The notes: generated by a model not told the origin, from the sequence alone. A stretch of DNA of 64,000 bases from Paenibacillus albus (GCF_003952225.1 NZ_CP034437.1:5036501-5100500); one strand, 5' to 3'. Shown: positions 48,728 to 57,102, counted from the first letter of the stretch. Numbers and translations: made by a program.

Positions 48728-48757
48728 ATTATACCTGAAATCTCCTTGTCACGTAAA
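48728..48757 (-). promoter_or_regulatory. Candidate sigma-A promoter of the pheB operon
   Basis: TTTACG (48752-48757) and a perfect -10 TATAAT (48728-48733) are 18 bases apart on the minus strand, about 100 bases before pheB. Confidence 0.7.
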
Positions 48758-48759
48758 AG

Positions 48760-48820
48760 AAAAAGCCGCTTCAGCATGCAGCTTTGCAGATCTCTCTGCA
48801 AGCCCGGCCAAAGCAGCTTG
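48760..48820 (-). terminator. Terminator of obg
   Basis: GCTGCTTTGGC and GCTGAAGCGGC pair imperfectly around an inner TTGCAGA/TCTGCAA hairpin, then TTTTTC follows on the minus strand. It ends the spo0B-obg transcript just before the pheB promoter. Confidence 0.75.
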
Positions 48821-48826
48821 TACTTG

Positions 48827-50155
48827 TTATTCGTGATAATTGAAGTCGCTTCCTTCGAAAAACTCGAACGAATAGTCGCCGATTCTTACGATATCGCCAT
48901 CCTTCGCACCGATCTTCCTCAGCTCTGCGTCGACGCCCATCATCCGCAGCGTTCTTGCGAAACGCATGATTGCATCATAGGAGTTGTTCAAGTTCACGCG
49001 CTTCATGAACTTCTCGATGTAGGCACTCTCCACATAGAAGCCTTCGTTCTCCTTACCAACCTTGAACGAACGATCCTCTGCCTTATCAAGCGTGTATACT
49101 TTACGCTCCGCAACGTCTTTCACTTCCTCGATCGTGCGGGTTTCTGGAACAGTCTCCAGCAGGTCGGCTGCCTTGTACAGCAGCTCTTGAACCCCGTTCT
49201 TCGTCAGGGAGGACATCGCAACGAGCTTGTGGTTCCCGGCAAGGCCTGCCGCTTCCAGCTGTTCCTTGAACATTGCAAGCTGCTCTTCGGCATCTGGCAT
49301 GTCCATCTTGTTCGCTACAATAATTTGCGGACGCTCTGCCAAAAGCGGATTATAAAGCTTCAGCTCTTCGTTGATCTTCACCCAATCTTCATATGGATCG
49401 CGGCCTTCGGAGCCGGACATATCAAGAATGTGCAAAATAATGCGCGTACGTTCAACGTGGCGCAAGAAATCATGGCCAAGTCCAACGCCTTCATGAGCTC
49501 CCTCAATGAGGCCAGGTAAATCCGCCATTACGAAGCTGCGGCCGTCGCCTACATCAACGACACCGAGATTCGGCGTAAGCGTTGTGAAGTGATAAGCGCC
49601 GATCTTCGGCGTTGCCGCAGATACAACCGACAGCAATGTCGATTTGCCTACGCTTGGGAAGCCGACAAGACCGACGTCAGCCATTACCTTCAGCTCAAGC
49701 GTAATCCAGCGTTCTTCTCCGTCTTCACCATTCTCGGCAAAGTCCGGAGCTGGATTCGCCGCTGTTGCGAATCGGCAGTTGCCGCGTCCGCCGCGTCCAC
49801 CCTTTGCAACGATAATCTCTGAGCCATGCTGCGTCATATCCGCCAGTATAGCCTCTGAATCCGAGTCGAGAATAACCGTTCCCGGCGGGATGCGAACAAT
49901 CATATCCTCCGCGTTCGCGCCGTGCATCGACTTCACTTTGCCGCGCTCGCCCTTCTCGCCCTTAAAGTGCTTCTGGTAGCGGAAATCCATCAGTGTACGA
50001 AGTCCTTCGTCTACGCGAAAGATAACGTCTCCGCCATGGCCTCCGTCACCGCCGGCAGGACCGCCGTTCGGTACGTATTTCTCTCTGCGGTACGAGACGA
50101 TCCCGTTACCGCCGTCGCCGCCTTTTACAAAAATCTTCGCCTTATCGACAAACAT
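48827..50155 (-). CDS. obg: Obg GTPase
   Basis: Essential GTPase linked to ribosome assembly and, in B. subtilis, to Spo0A activation. 442 residues. The glycine-rich Obg fold covers about 1-158 ([23 protein letters not shown]), the G domain about 160-335 (G1 [10 protein letters not shown]3 [10 protein letters not shown]4 NKMD), and the C-terminal OCT domain the rest. Preceded by spo0B at 13 bases. Confidence 0.97.
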   Translation of the reverse strand: MFVDKAKIFVKGGDGGNGIVSYRREKYVPNGGPAGGDGGHGGDVIFRVDEGLRTLMDFRYQKHFKGEKGERGKVKSMHGANAEDMIVRIPPGTVILDSDSEAILADMTQHGSEIIVAKGGRGGRGNCRFATAANPAPDFAENGEDGEERWITLELKVMADVGLVGFPSVGKSTLLSVVSAATPKIGAYHFTTLTPNLGVVDVGDGRSFVMADLPGLIEGAHEGVGLGHDFLRHVERTRIILHILDMSGSEGRDPYEDWVKINEELKLYNPLLAERPQIIVANKMDMPDAEEQLAMFKEQLEAAGLAGNHKLVAMSSLTKNGVQELLYKAADLLETVPETRTIEEVKDVAERKVYTLDKAEDRSFKVGKENEGFYVESAYIEKFMKRVNLNNSYDAIMRFARTLRMMGVDAELRKIGAKDGDIVRIGDYSFEFFEGSDFNYHE

Positions 50156-50168
50156 GTGTTAGCCTCCG

Positions 50169-50909
50169 TTAGTTCCCAAGCTGCGCTTGCAGCCTCATAT
50201 ATCTGCTGTCGAGTTCCTTCTCCGCCACCTTCAGCGGTGAACCTTCCAGCGCTTCGTTGCATTTTAATTTCCAAGCGTCTAGCTCACCGACCTGCCCTTC
50301 GCAGCTGAACGTTACATGAAGCTCCCGTTCATTCTCCGACAAATGGATGTCGAGCCTTGCCGCATCGCCCATTCCCGGTTGAACTGCAAACCGGTAGGCA
50401 TTGATAATTTCCATAATCGTCTTCGCACAGGCTTCGCCGTCCACATTCAGGTCCGCCATATTCAATTCTCCATCAATATCCCAATCGATAATTAAAGAGT
50501 GCGTTAACGTGCGAAAGGATTGAATGAATAAGACAAGCGACGGCACGCCGAGCTTTGCGATCTTGCTCTCCGTCAACATTCTATCTCTTATCTGTTCCAC
50601 GTACTGGACGGTTCTATCCGTTTTGTTCATCCGAATATAGCCATAAATCACTTGCAGATCATTCATCCAGTCATGTCGATGATGATTCAATGTACGAATT
50701 GCGGTCTGCTGCACAGCCTCCGTTGACCTCTCTATCCGCGATTCATACGCTTTGCGCTCTGTCCATATCCAGTATACGGAAGCAAGTGTAAGCCAGAGTA
50801 CGAACACAGCCAGCAGCCACAGTTGTGACGGCCAGATGAGCACTGCAGCCGCAGGCACCACAATTGAAGATGCAGCCGCAAGTCGTTTGGTCAATCCGAT
50901 CCGATTCAT
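50169..50909 (-). CDS. spo0B: Spo0B-like sporulation phosphotransferase with N-terminal membrane segments
   Basis: 246 residues. Two hydrophobic segments (about 15-30 and 32-50) come first. The Spo0B-type helical dimerisation domain follows, with LNHHRHDWMNDLQVIYGYIR near residue 73, including the histidine before RHDW that matches the phosphorylated histidine of B. subtilis Spo0B. The C-terminal half resembles a degenerate ATPase-like domain without clear kinase motifs. It likely passes phosphate from Spo0F to Spo0A. B. subtilis Spo0B is shorter and soluble, so membrane anchoring is a difference. Confidence 0.88.
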   Translation of the reverse strand: MNRIGLTKRLAAASSIVVPAAAVLIWPSQLWLLAVFVLWLTLASVYWIWTERKAYESRIERSTEAVQQTAIRTLNHHRHDWMNDLQVIYGYIRMNKTDRTVQYVEQIRDRMLTESKIAKLGVPSLVLFIQSFRTLTHSLIIDWDIDGELNMADLNVDGEACAKTIMEIINAYRFAVQPGMGDAARLDIHLSENERELHVTFSCEGQVGELDAWKLKCNEALEGSPLKVAEKELDSRYMRLQAQLGN

Positions 50910-50947
50910 GAACCGAGCCTACTTTCCTATTCTTTCCTAGCTTAAAC

Positions 50948-50966
50948 AGTATAGCACAAGCTATAC
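50948..50966 (-). promoter_or_regulatory. Palindrome overlapping the candidate spo0B promoter
   Basis: GTATAGC and GCTATAC form a perfect 7-bp inverted repeat with the spacer TTGT on the minus strand; the right half is part of an extended -10 TGCTATACT. No good -35 was found. It resembles a repressor site placed on the promoter. Confidence 0.5.
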
Positions 50967-51022
50967 CTTTTTGCCGTCCTCGGCATCTAAAAAAGTTTTA
51001 GCGGGTTAGGCTGGAAAGCTAA

Positions 51023-51059
51023 TAAAAAAAGAAAACCCCGGCCTGCATGCAGACCAGGG
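51023..51059 (-). terminator. Terminator of the rplU-prp-rpmA unit
   Basis: CCCtGGtCTGC and GCAGgCCgGGG pair on the minus strand around a short loop, then TTTTCTTTTTTT follows, right after rpmA. It separates the ribosomal unit from spo0B. Confidence 0.85.
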
Positions 51060-51066
51060 AGAACTA

Positions 51067-51372
51067 TTATTCTGCTGCTGCTACTGGAGCAACTGCAACC
51101 GGATAAACGCTAACTTTCTTACGATCGCGTCCCCAACGCTCGAACTTCACAACGCCTTCGATTTTCGCGAAGAGTGTGTCGTCTTTACCGATACCAACGT
51201 TGTTGCCCGGGTGAACTTTCGTTCCGCGTTGACGGAACAGGATGCTGCCAGCAGTTACCGTTTGGCCATCAGCGCGTTTAGCGCCAAGACGTTTCGATTG
51301 GCTGTCGCGTCCGTTCTTCGTGGAACCTACACCTTTCTTCGAAGCGAAGAGCTGAAGATTCAATTTCAACAT
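51067..51372 (-). CDS. rpmA: 50S ribosomal protein L27
   Basis: 101 residues. It starts with the Firmicute N-terminal extension [10 protein letters not shown] that Prp cuts off, leaving [20 protein letters not shown] as mature start, the part reaching towards the peptidyl transferase centre. Then [18 protein letters not shown] follows. The C-terminal tail [10 protein letters not shown] is extra. Prp is encoded just upstream. Confidence 0.97.
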   Translation of the reverse strand: MLKLNLQLFASKKGVGSTKNGRDSQSKRLGAKRADGQTVTAGSILFRQRGTKVHPGNNVGIGKDDTLFAKIEGVVKFERWGRDRKKVSVYPVAVAPVAAAE

Positions 51373-51386
51373 GGATTTTCCCTCCT

Positions 51387-51728
51387 TTATTCCCGAAATT
51401 GTTGACGAATATCAACATACTTCCCGTACGAGGCTGCAATTGAATTCAGCATCACGATCATGCCTTCCAGCAGCAGCTGCGCTTTCTCATTCGAGGCTGC
51501 GTCAGCTGTAACCGGAATATCTGATCGGAGCCAGCCGCTCTTCATGGAAGCCGGAAGCTCAATGCCCGCCAGCTCCTCAATCGCGTTCACGGTACCGACC
51601 GATACGGCCGATACGCCAGCGCAGATAATGTCTTTGCCGGGCTTCGCGAACTTGGCATGTCCTTCAATTGCAAACGATAAGATCTGTGCATTAGCAGCCG
51701 AAAGCCGCTCAATCGTGACCGTTATCAT
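51387..51728 (-). CDS. prp: Ribosomal-processing cysteine protease Prp
   Basis: 113 residues. Cleaves the N-terminal extension of L27. The conserved histidine in [20 protein letters not shown] near residue 24 and the cysteine in DIICAGVS near residue 36 are the catalytic pair in this family. Sits between rplU and rpmA, its usual place. The ATG at 51728 is 11 bases after the rplU stop. Confidence 0.94.
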   Translation of the reverse strand: MITVTIERLSAANAQILSFAIEGHAKFAKPGKDIICAGVSAVSVGTVNAIEELAGIELPASMKSGWLRSDIPVTADAASNEKAQLLLEGMIVMLNSIAASYGKYVDIRQQFRE

Positions 51729-51739
51729 AATGGAACCTC

Positions 51740-52051
51740 TTAAGCTTGGATCTTGCCAATCGTTACTTTGGAGTACGGTTGACGGTGACCTTGCTTACGG
51801 CGGTAGTTTTTCTTCGCTTTGTATTTATAAACGATGATTTTTTGTCCTCTGCCGTGTTTCTCAACAGTTGCTGTTACAGTAGCGCCGGAAACAACCGGAG
51901 TTCCTGTTACGAGCTCTGCACCTTTGGAAACAGCCAGTACGCGGTCGAAAGTTACCTCTTGACCTTCGAACTGTTCTAATCTCTCGATGAAAAGAACGTC
52001 GCCCTCTTGTACTTTGTACTGTTTACCACCAGTTTCAATAATCGCGAACAT
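51740..52051 (-). CDS. rplU: 50S ribosomal protein L21
   Basis: 103 residues with [25 protein letters not shown] at the start and [28 protein letters not shown] at the end, which is the RNA-binding part. AAGGAGGTGCAACACAT precedes the ATG. A structured leader and an extended -10 promoter lie upstream. Confidence 0.97.
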   Translation of the reverse strand: MFAIIETGGKQYKVQEGDVLFIERLEQFEGQEVTFDRVLAVSKGAELVTGTPVVSGATVTATVEKHGRGQKIIVYKYKAKKNYRRKQGHRQPYSKVTIGKIQA

Positions 52052-52180
52052 ATGTGTTGCACCTCCTTATATCGAAGACTCGCCTGATGCAGGTGTCGGC
52101 TCGAGCCATGAGCTCAAACTGAGCTTATGTACCTGTTCTGTGCGGTACATGCGTGTAAAAGCCGAGCTTTCACAGGCACC
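52052..52180 (-). promoter_or_regulatory. L21 leader (ribosomal autoregulation)
   Basis: About 130 bases before rplU on the minus strand hold several stems: GCTCGGC...GCTCGAGCC, TGTACC...GGTACA and GAGCTCA palindromic parts. The position and general make-up match the L21 leader family of Firmicutes, by which L21 is thought to control its own operon. I matched it from position and stem layout, not by a covariance search. Confidence 0.7.
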
Positions 52181-52185
52181 AAAAA

Positions 52186-52215
52186 ATAATAGCACATCTT
52201 GCTGGTCTGTAGCAA
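52186..52215 (-). promoter_or_regulatory. Sigma-A promoter of rplU
   Basis: TTGCTA (52210-52215) and TATTAT (52186-52191) are 18 bases apart; TGC before the -10 makes it an extended -10 (TGCTATTAT) on the minus strand. Confidence 0.75.
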
Positions 52216-52297
52216 TCTTTTTCGTAAATTATTTTTTACAAAATGGTAGTTCATCGACTATACCATCTCTATCATTCTCTCATATGTTGGCGTATAA

Positions 52298-52325
52298 GTA
52301 TCTATCAATGACATCCGCTAGATAC
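52298..52325. promoter_or_regulatory. Inverted repeat before the small membrane gene
   Basis: GTATCTA and TAGATAC are perfect inverted copies 14 bases apart, just before the ribosome site of the small gene at 52353. It may be an operator. The rest of the 52216-52352 region shows no further clear signal. Confidence 0.45.
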
Positions 52326-52352
52326 CTATAAATGCCAAGGGAGGCGAATGAG

Positions 52353-52511
52353 ATGCTCGTTCTGTTCATTATCGCGCTTGCAGGAGCCGGAGTTTTCTAC
52401 CTGCTGGCACCGTCTGCTGCGAAGCAAGATGTGGTTATTCACGGCAGTACCGAGAGGGAGCACATACAGCAGCTGCATGAAGGTACGGCCTTTACCAAAT
52501 CTCAGGTGTAG
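52353..52511 (+). CDS. Small single-span membrane protein upstream of the ArsB-like gene
   Basis: 52 residues. AAGGGAGG lies 8 bases before the ATG at 52353. A membrane helix MLVLFIIALAGAGVFYLLAP opens the protein and the rest is polar (HGSTEREHIQQLHEGTAFTK). I recognise no family. It lies 44 bases before the ArsB-like transporter on the same strand and they are probably co-transcribed, so it could be a small partner subunit; that is inference. Confidence 0.65.
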   Translation: MLVLFIIALAGAGVFYLLAPSAAKQDVVIHGSTEREHIQQLHEGTAFTKSQV

Positions 52512-52555
52512 TCAAGCTGCTTATGACCATGACCAGCAAGGGGTGAAACAAACGC

Positions 52556-53932
52556 ATGTACGGCACATTAGCGAACACCGTGACGATCTTCGCTTTCCTC
52601 ATGACCGTTGTCCTCATTCTCTGGCGCCCGAAGGAAATCAATGAAGCGATTCCCTCAACGATCGGAGCTGTGCTTGTCTTGCTAAGCGGAACGGTTACCT
52701 TATCTGACTTTGCACAAATCAGCCAAACGGTCAGCGGTGCAGCAATTACCATTATGGCGACCATCGTCATGGCCGTCGTCTTGGAGAGCTTCGGTTTTTT
52801 TATTTGGGCCTCGGAAGGACTAGCCGCTCGGGCGAAGGGTTCGGGCATCCGGCTGTTCTGGTATGTGAACCTGCTCTGTTTCTTAATGACCTTGTTCTTT
52901 AACAATGACGGCAGCATTCTGATCACTACACCGATACTGCTTATTTTGCTGCAGAACTTGGGGCTTAAACCGCATCAGAAAATTCCTTATTTGCTCTCAG
53001 GAGCACTTGTCGCAACCGCATCCAGCGCTCCGATCGGCGTCAGCAACATCGTCAACCTCATCGCATTGAAAATGGTCCATATGAGCTTGTACATGAACAC
53101 GCTAATGATGTTTGTCCCTGCCACGCTTGGTTTACTGTTCATGGTTCTGCTGCTGTTTCTGGTCAACTATCGCGCACTGCCTAAACGTCTGCCAACGATG
53201 CCTCACATTCATGGACGAGGCAAGCTGCACCTACCTGGCCAGCACCCTCTAATGCTACAAACACCTAAACCGGCGCTAAGCGAATTGACCGCTGATCAGC
53301 GGAACCGCTTCATGCAGAAGGTGCTTCTGTTCGTGTTCGTCGTCCGAATCAGCTTATTCGTCGCTTCCTACTATGGCATTCCGATCGCAATCGTCTCTGT
53401 GATCGGGTCCGCAATTCTGCTCGCATGGAGATGGTACTACCTGCACATCTCCCCAGCCGACATGCTGCGCAAGACACCTTGGCACGTCCTCGTATTCGCT
53501 TTCGGCATGTATGTCATTATTTTTGGCATTCATAACATTGGCTTTACGAAAAAGCTTGTCGTCCTGTTTGAACCGATTGTCAGCGGCAATCTGCTCAATG
53601 CCAGCCTTGTCATCGGATCTATTCAGAGCGCAATGTCTACACTATTCAACAATCATCCGGCATTGATGATTGGAACGCTCACCTTGACTGAGATGCATCT
53701 CGATCCCCTGACGCTCAAGATCGCCTATCTTGCGAATGTCATCGGCAGCGACATCGGATCGCTTCTGCTGCCAATCGGCACACTCGCTTCATTGATCTGG
53801 CTGCATATTTTGCGCAAGCATAAAGTAAAGCTGCCCTGGAAGGAGTACACGAAGGTGACGATACTCGTCATTCCGCCTACGGTGCTGTTCACTCTGGTTG
53901 TGCTGTATTACTGGGTCAGCTGGTTATTCTAG
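52556..53932 (+). CDS. ArsB/NhaD-type ion transporter
   Basis: 458 residues with about 11 membrane segments of the ion transporter superfamily. The block LLCFLMTLFFNNDGSILITT near residue 105 and the second half signature SLVIGSIQSAMSTLFNNHPA near residue 345 match the arsenite/Na+ transporter pattern, with related Asn-Asn-His/Asp motifs in each half. It may export arsenite or exchange Na+ and H+; no arsR or arsC neighbour supports arsenic use. The start ATG has GGGGTGAAA upstream. Convergent with the RNase E/G gene, 4 bases apart. Confidence 0.85.
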   Translation: MYGTLANTVTIFAFLMTVVLILWRPKEINEAIPSTIGAVLVLLSGTVTLSDFAQISQTVSGAAITIMATIVMAVVLESFGFFIWASEGLAARAKGSGIRLFWYVNLLCFLMTLFFNNDGSILITTPILLILLQNLGLKPHQKIPYLLSGALVATASSAPIGVSNIVNLIALKMVHMSLYMNTLMMFVPATLGLLFMVLLLFLVNYRALPKRLPTMPHIHGRGKLHLPGQHPLMLQTPKPALSELTADQRNRFMQKVLLFVFVVRISLFVASYYGIPIAIVSVIGSAILLAWRWYYLHISPADMLRKTPWHVLVFAFGMYVIIFGIHNIGFTKKLVVLFEPIVSGNLLNASLVIGSIQSAMSTLFNNHPALMIGTLTLTEMHLDPLTLKIAYLANVIGSDIGSLLLPIGTLASLIWLHILRKHKVKLPWKEYTKVTILVIPPTVLFTLVVLYYWVSWLF

Positions 53933-53936
53933 ATCA

Positions 53937-55142
53937 TCATTTGCCGCCTGGATAGCTGCTCTGCTCCCGCACTTTCTTCCTCGTCATCTCCAGAAGACCG
54001 AGTCTTGTCCAGCCTACAACTTGGCACTTGGTCCGATCCGCTCGAACATGACGCTCCAGCAGCTGCATCACCTGCTCACGATGCTCTTCTTTCTCCATAT
54101 CAATAAAATCTACAATTATAATGCCGCCTACATCGCGAATTCGCAGCAACCTGGCGATTTGTTCAGCCGCCTCCAGATTCGTACGGAAGACGGTATCCTC
54201 CAGGTCGCTTGTCCCGACGAACTTCCCTGTGTTCACATCAATTACCGTTAAAGCTTCGGTCTGATCCCAGACGAGATCGCCGCCGGACTTCAACCGATAG
54301 CGCCGTTCGAACGCATCTTGCAGCTGCTCATGAATCCGATATTGATGGAAAAGCGAGGATGCGCTCCCCTGTTTCTCGAATAAACGCAATCTAGGCAGCA
54401 TCGACTGGGCCATCTGTTTCATAATGGATTCTGTCTGCTCATATGCCGTTCGATCGTCGATCCATACCTCATCCATCTCGGTCGTGAGCAAATCACGAAC
54501 GAGCCTGTGCACGAGGTCTGCCTCGCGATGCAGCAGCGAAGGAGCCGAAGCAGTCTTAGCTGACTCTTCGATTTGCTGCCACAATTCACGGAGAAACTGA
54601 ACGTCATTCGCCAGAGAATCGCTGCTTTCACCATCGGCTGCGGTTCTCATAATGACGCCTTCCTCCGCCAACCTAATCTGCTCACCGATGACACGCAGAC
54701 GTTGGCGCTCCGAGTCCGTTGACACCTTCTTCGAAACACCTACATAATCGGCGATCGGCATATAAACGAGGAACCGCCCTGGCAGCGAGAAATGTGTCGT
54801 GACCCGCGCACCTTTCCCGCCAAGCGGCTCCTTAATGACTTGAACAGTCAATTCTTGTCCTGCTCGAAGCAGCTGATTAATCTGCGGCTTCTCTTTGCTC
54901 TGCTTCTCAAGGTGAGGATGGAGCAGCTCATCAATGTAGAGGAACGCATTCTTCGTCAGCCCGATATCGACGAATGCCGCCTGCATGCCTGGCAGCACAT
55001 TGACGACTTTGGCCTTGTATATGCTCCCAACCAGCTGCCCTGCGCTCTCGCTCTTTTCCATATAAAATTCAAACAGACGCTCTTGATCCACCACTGCGAT
55101 CTTCAGCGACTCTTTCTGTTTCTGTACCAGCATTCGTTTCAT
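53937..55142 (-). CDS. RNase E/G family endoribonuclease
   Basis: 401 residues. An S1-like RNA-binding region (about 35-125) is followed by the RNase E/G catalytic core. The two catalytic aspartates are in LTVIDVNTGKFVG near residue 300 and IIIVDFIDMEKEEH near residue 345. It ends with LGLLEMTRKKVREQ plus a few residues, so the usual Cys-x-x-Cys zinc-link after this point is missing. B. subtilis lacks an RNase E/G, while Paenibacillus-type genomes have one. AGGAGG precedes the ATG. It lies downstream of spoIVFB. Confidence 0.9.
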   Translation of the reverse strand: MKRMLVQKQKESLKIAVVDQERLFEFYMEKSESAGQLVGSIYKAKVVNVLPGMQAAFVDIGLTKNAFLYIDELLHPHLEKQSKEKPQINQLLRAGQELTVQVIKEPLGGKGARVTTHFSLPGRFLVYMPIADYVGVSKKVSTDSERQRLRVIGEQIRLAEEGVIMRTAADGESSDSLANDVQFLRELWQQIEESAKTASAPSLLHREADLVHRLVRDLLTTEMDEVWIDDRTAYEQTESIMKQMAQSMLPRLRLFEKQGSASSLFHQYRIHEQLQDAFERRYRLKSGGDLVWDQTEALTVIDVNTGKFVGTSDLEDTVFRTNLEAAEQIARLLRIRDVGGIIIVDFIDMEKEEHREQVMQLLERHVRADRTKCQVVGWTRLGLLEMTRKKVREQSSYPGGK

Positions 55143-55185
55143 AGGAACGACCTCCTGCTCAGTCGATCTTTACTGATACTCTATT

Positions 55186-55608
55186 CTACATGAAAAGCTC
55201 GAGCACTGCACGGTCAGCCCGTCCATCAGCCAGAAAACCGTTCACAAGCCGCTGCTCCGGCAGCACGCCGATGACGTCCCCCTTCTCCTCCATGACGACG
55301 ATAAGATGATAGCTGTCTCGCTTGAACAACTGAAGCGCAGCAAGGATTGTATAGCCTTTTGGAATGACGATTGGCAGCGCCCAGACCCCTCGTGCGATTG
55401 ACCGAGATGACGAGACAGCCCGATTCGTAAGAAATCTGATGAAGAGGAAAGGAATATTGCGATAGGCGGTCCAATTCGTCAGCAGCAGGAATATACCAAC
55501 CGCAATCAAGTTCATATGCAGATGAATGGCATTGCCGCTTAGAATCGCCGGAATGATAGCGTAGACGAGCATAAGCGCACTGAAGAGCAGGCTCACTCGC
55601 GCCCCCAC
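55186..55608 (-). CDS. spoIVFB: C-terminal half of SpoIVFB in a shifted frame
   Basis: 140 codons starting from a GTG without a clear ribosome site. It begins with further membrane segments (SLLFSALMLVYAIIPAIL, NLIAVGIFLLLTNWTAYR) and continues as a C-terminal cytoplasmic part (YTILAALQLFKRDSYHLIVV) ending with a CBS-like stretch. It joins the N-terminal fragment if one G is added to the five-G run near 55599-55603, giving a protein of about 300 residues, the SpoIVFB size. It is probably one gene with a frameshift, either real, programmed or an assembly error. Confidence 0.75.
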   Translation of the reverse strand: MGARVSLLFSALMLVYAIIPAILSGNAIHLHMNLIAVGIFLLLTNWTAYRNIPFLFIRFLTNRAVSSSRSIARGVWALPIVIPKGYTILAALQLFKRDSYHLIVVMEEKGDVIGVLPEQRLVNGFLADGRADRAVLELFM

Positions 55609-56072
55609 ACTAATGTGCTATGGAAAGTAAGGGTGCGACTGAATGCCGCCTGAATGAGCTTGCCACCGTCAAGTGGCAGAATCGGCAGCAAATTAAACAG
55701 CCCGATCATCAAATTGGCTTGGCATACATAGTTTGCCCAGTCATGACTCCATAGACCGAGATAGCCAAGCAAATAGGCAAGTCCAGCCATCCAAACGTTC
55801 TGCAGGGGTCCGGCAATCGCAACGAGCGCTTCCTCCTTCGCCGGAAGCCCGCTTCCATCCTCAACCTCAGCAACGCCGCCGAACGGCAGCAGCTTAATCT
55901 CGCGCACATTCCAGCCAAAGCCTTTGGCCATTATGACATGTCCGAGCTCATGCACCAGGACGATGACAAACAAGGTTAGCAGCTCGACAAAATATCCCGT
56001 AATTACCGATGCCAGCATAACGAGCACGAACAGCGGATGAACGGACCACCGAATGCCGCCAAGCTTAATCAA
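55593..56072 (-). CDS. spoIVFB: N-terminal half of SpoIVFB (M50 site-2 protease)
   Basis: 159 residues from a TTG at 56072, overlapping the spoIVFA stop, so it is probably coupled. Membrane zinc metalloprotease that cuts pro-sigma-K in the mother cell. The zinc site HELGH lies near residue 41 and the second metal motif LPILPLDGGK near residue 133. It stops with a TGA at 55593, about 12 codons after that motif, short of the normal length. The C-terminal part follows in the -1 frame (55186-55608). Confidence 0.85.
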   Translation of the reverse strand: MIKLGGIRWSVHPLFVLVMLASVITGYFVELLTLFVIVLVHELGHVIMAKGFGWNVREIKLLPFGGVAEVEDGSGLPAKEEALVAIAGPLQNVWMAGLAYLLGYLGLWSHDWANYVCQANLMIGLFNLLPILPLDGGKLIQAAFSRTLTFHSTLVWGRE

Positions 56073-57102
56073 GCGGAACGACGTCAGAGGGATTGACGTA
56101 CTTGCCTTTCTCCTTCACCGCAAAAAATAACAGGCTTTGCTGCCCCTCCTGAGCTGCCGGCAGCTCCCCAAGCTTCGTTCCCGCTTCAAGCCAATCATTG
56201 GCGGCGACCGCAACTTTGCCGAGATGTCCGTATAAGGTAACACGGTTATTCGCGTGCTGAATAACGACTGTCTGACCGGTCTCACCGTCATTGGTCACAT
56301 TTATGACTCTGCCTGTTTCTGCCGTCAGCACCTCTTGGGAAGGCTGCCCGGCAATCTCCACGCCGCTTAACGTTTCCGCGAATGACCGAACCACACTGCC
56401 ATTAATGAGCGGTGCGACTATGGGAAGTTCCACAGCACCTTCCGTGACCTGAGTCTCTGGATCGGCATGACTGCCGAAGAGCGGAATGAATGACGGAGCG
56501 CCTGCAAACATGTCCTTGTACAATTGCGCTGCGGCGCCAAAGTCCATCTGCTCCGTTAATGCAGCGGTTACGACCTCCTGCCCTTTCTTCGCGATAGGCA
56601 CGTCCAACTTAAACATACCGAAGACGATTATAAACAGCGCAACAGAAATTGCGGTCTGAATAAATAATCCTCGGGCGATAAAGGAGAATTGCGGCGGCGG
56701 TACTTTCGGACCGCCAGACCTGCCGTCCCGATCATACTTGCTCGGCAGCGGTGCAATGCGCCATCCCGCGCTCTCCCATGGGTTTGGATTTGCTCTCCAA
56801 AGCTGCTCCGGATCATCATATTCATTATGAGGTGTCTGCTCTGAAGCTGCTCCCGTTGTCATAGTCGGCAATGCTTCCAGCTTATTATTCTGGAGCGGAT
56901 GCGACTTCTGTTGCTGATACAGCTGATGTTGCTGATGTTGATGCTGCTGCTGATAGTCTAATTGGTGTTGCTGCGGTTGCTGCGGCCCGGGCAGCGCCCT
57001 CAGCTGCGGCGTTGGCTGCTGTGGTTTGAGTTGACGGTTCTCCTCCATAATCCGCCTGATCCGCTCCGCTCTGCGCTCGCGGATACTGTTTTTCGTATCC
57101 AT
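56065..57102 (-). CDS. spoIVFA: SpoIVFA-like regulator of SpoIVFB (M23-type)
   Basis: 345 residues. Basic N terminus (ERRAERIRRIMEENRQLK), Gln/His-rich stretch (about 40-70, QQQHQHQQHQLYQQQK), one membrane segment (about 145-170, FIQTAISVALFIIVFGMF), then a C-terminal LytM/M23-like domain (about 240-345, VVIQHANNRVTLYGHLGKV). The last His-x-His of active M23 enzymes is replaced (LLFFAVKEKG), so it is probably not catalytic. SpoIVFA holds SpoIVFB and BofA together. The gene order spoIVFA-spoIVFB after minD fits B. subtilis. Confidence 0.88.
   Translation of the reverse strand: MDTKNSIRERRAERIRRIMEENRQLKPQQPTPQLRALPGPQQPQQHQLDYQQQHQHQQHQLYQQQKSHPLQNNKLEALPTMTTGAASEQTPHNEYDDPEQLWRANPNPWESAGWRIAPLPSKYDRDGRSGGPKVPPPQFSFIARGLFIQTAISVALFIIVFGMFKLDVPIAKKGQEVVTAALTEQMDFGAAAQLYKDMFAGAPSFIPLFGSHADPETQVTEGAVELPIVAPLINGSVVRSFAETLSGVEIAGQPSQEVLTAETGRVINVTNDGETGQTVVIQHANNRVTLYGHLGKVAVAANDWLEAGTKLGELPAAQEGQQSLLFFAVKEKGKYVNPSDVVPLD

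Noticed and set aside
52348..52644. 98-codon plus-strand frame overlapping the small membrane gene
   Set aside because: The neighbouring frame starting at 52353 has the better ribosome spacing and a clear membrane helix; this one is Arg/Cys-rich and runs into the ArsB-like gene.
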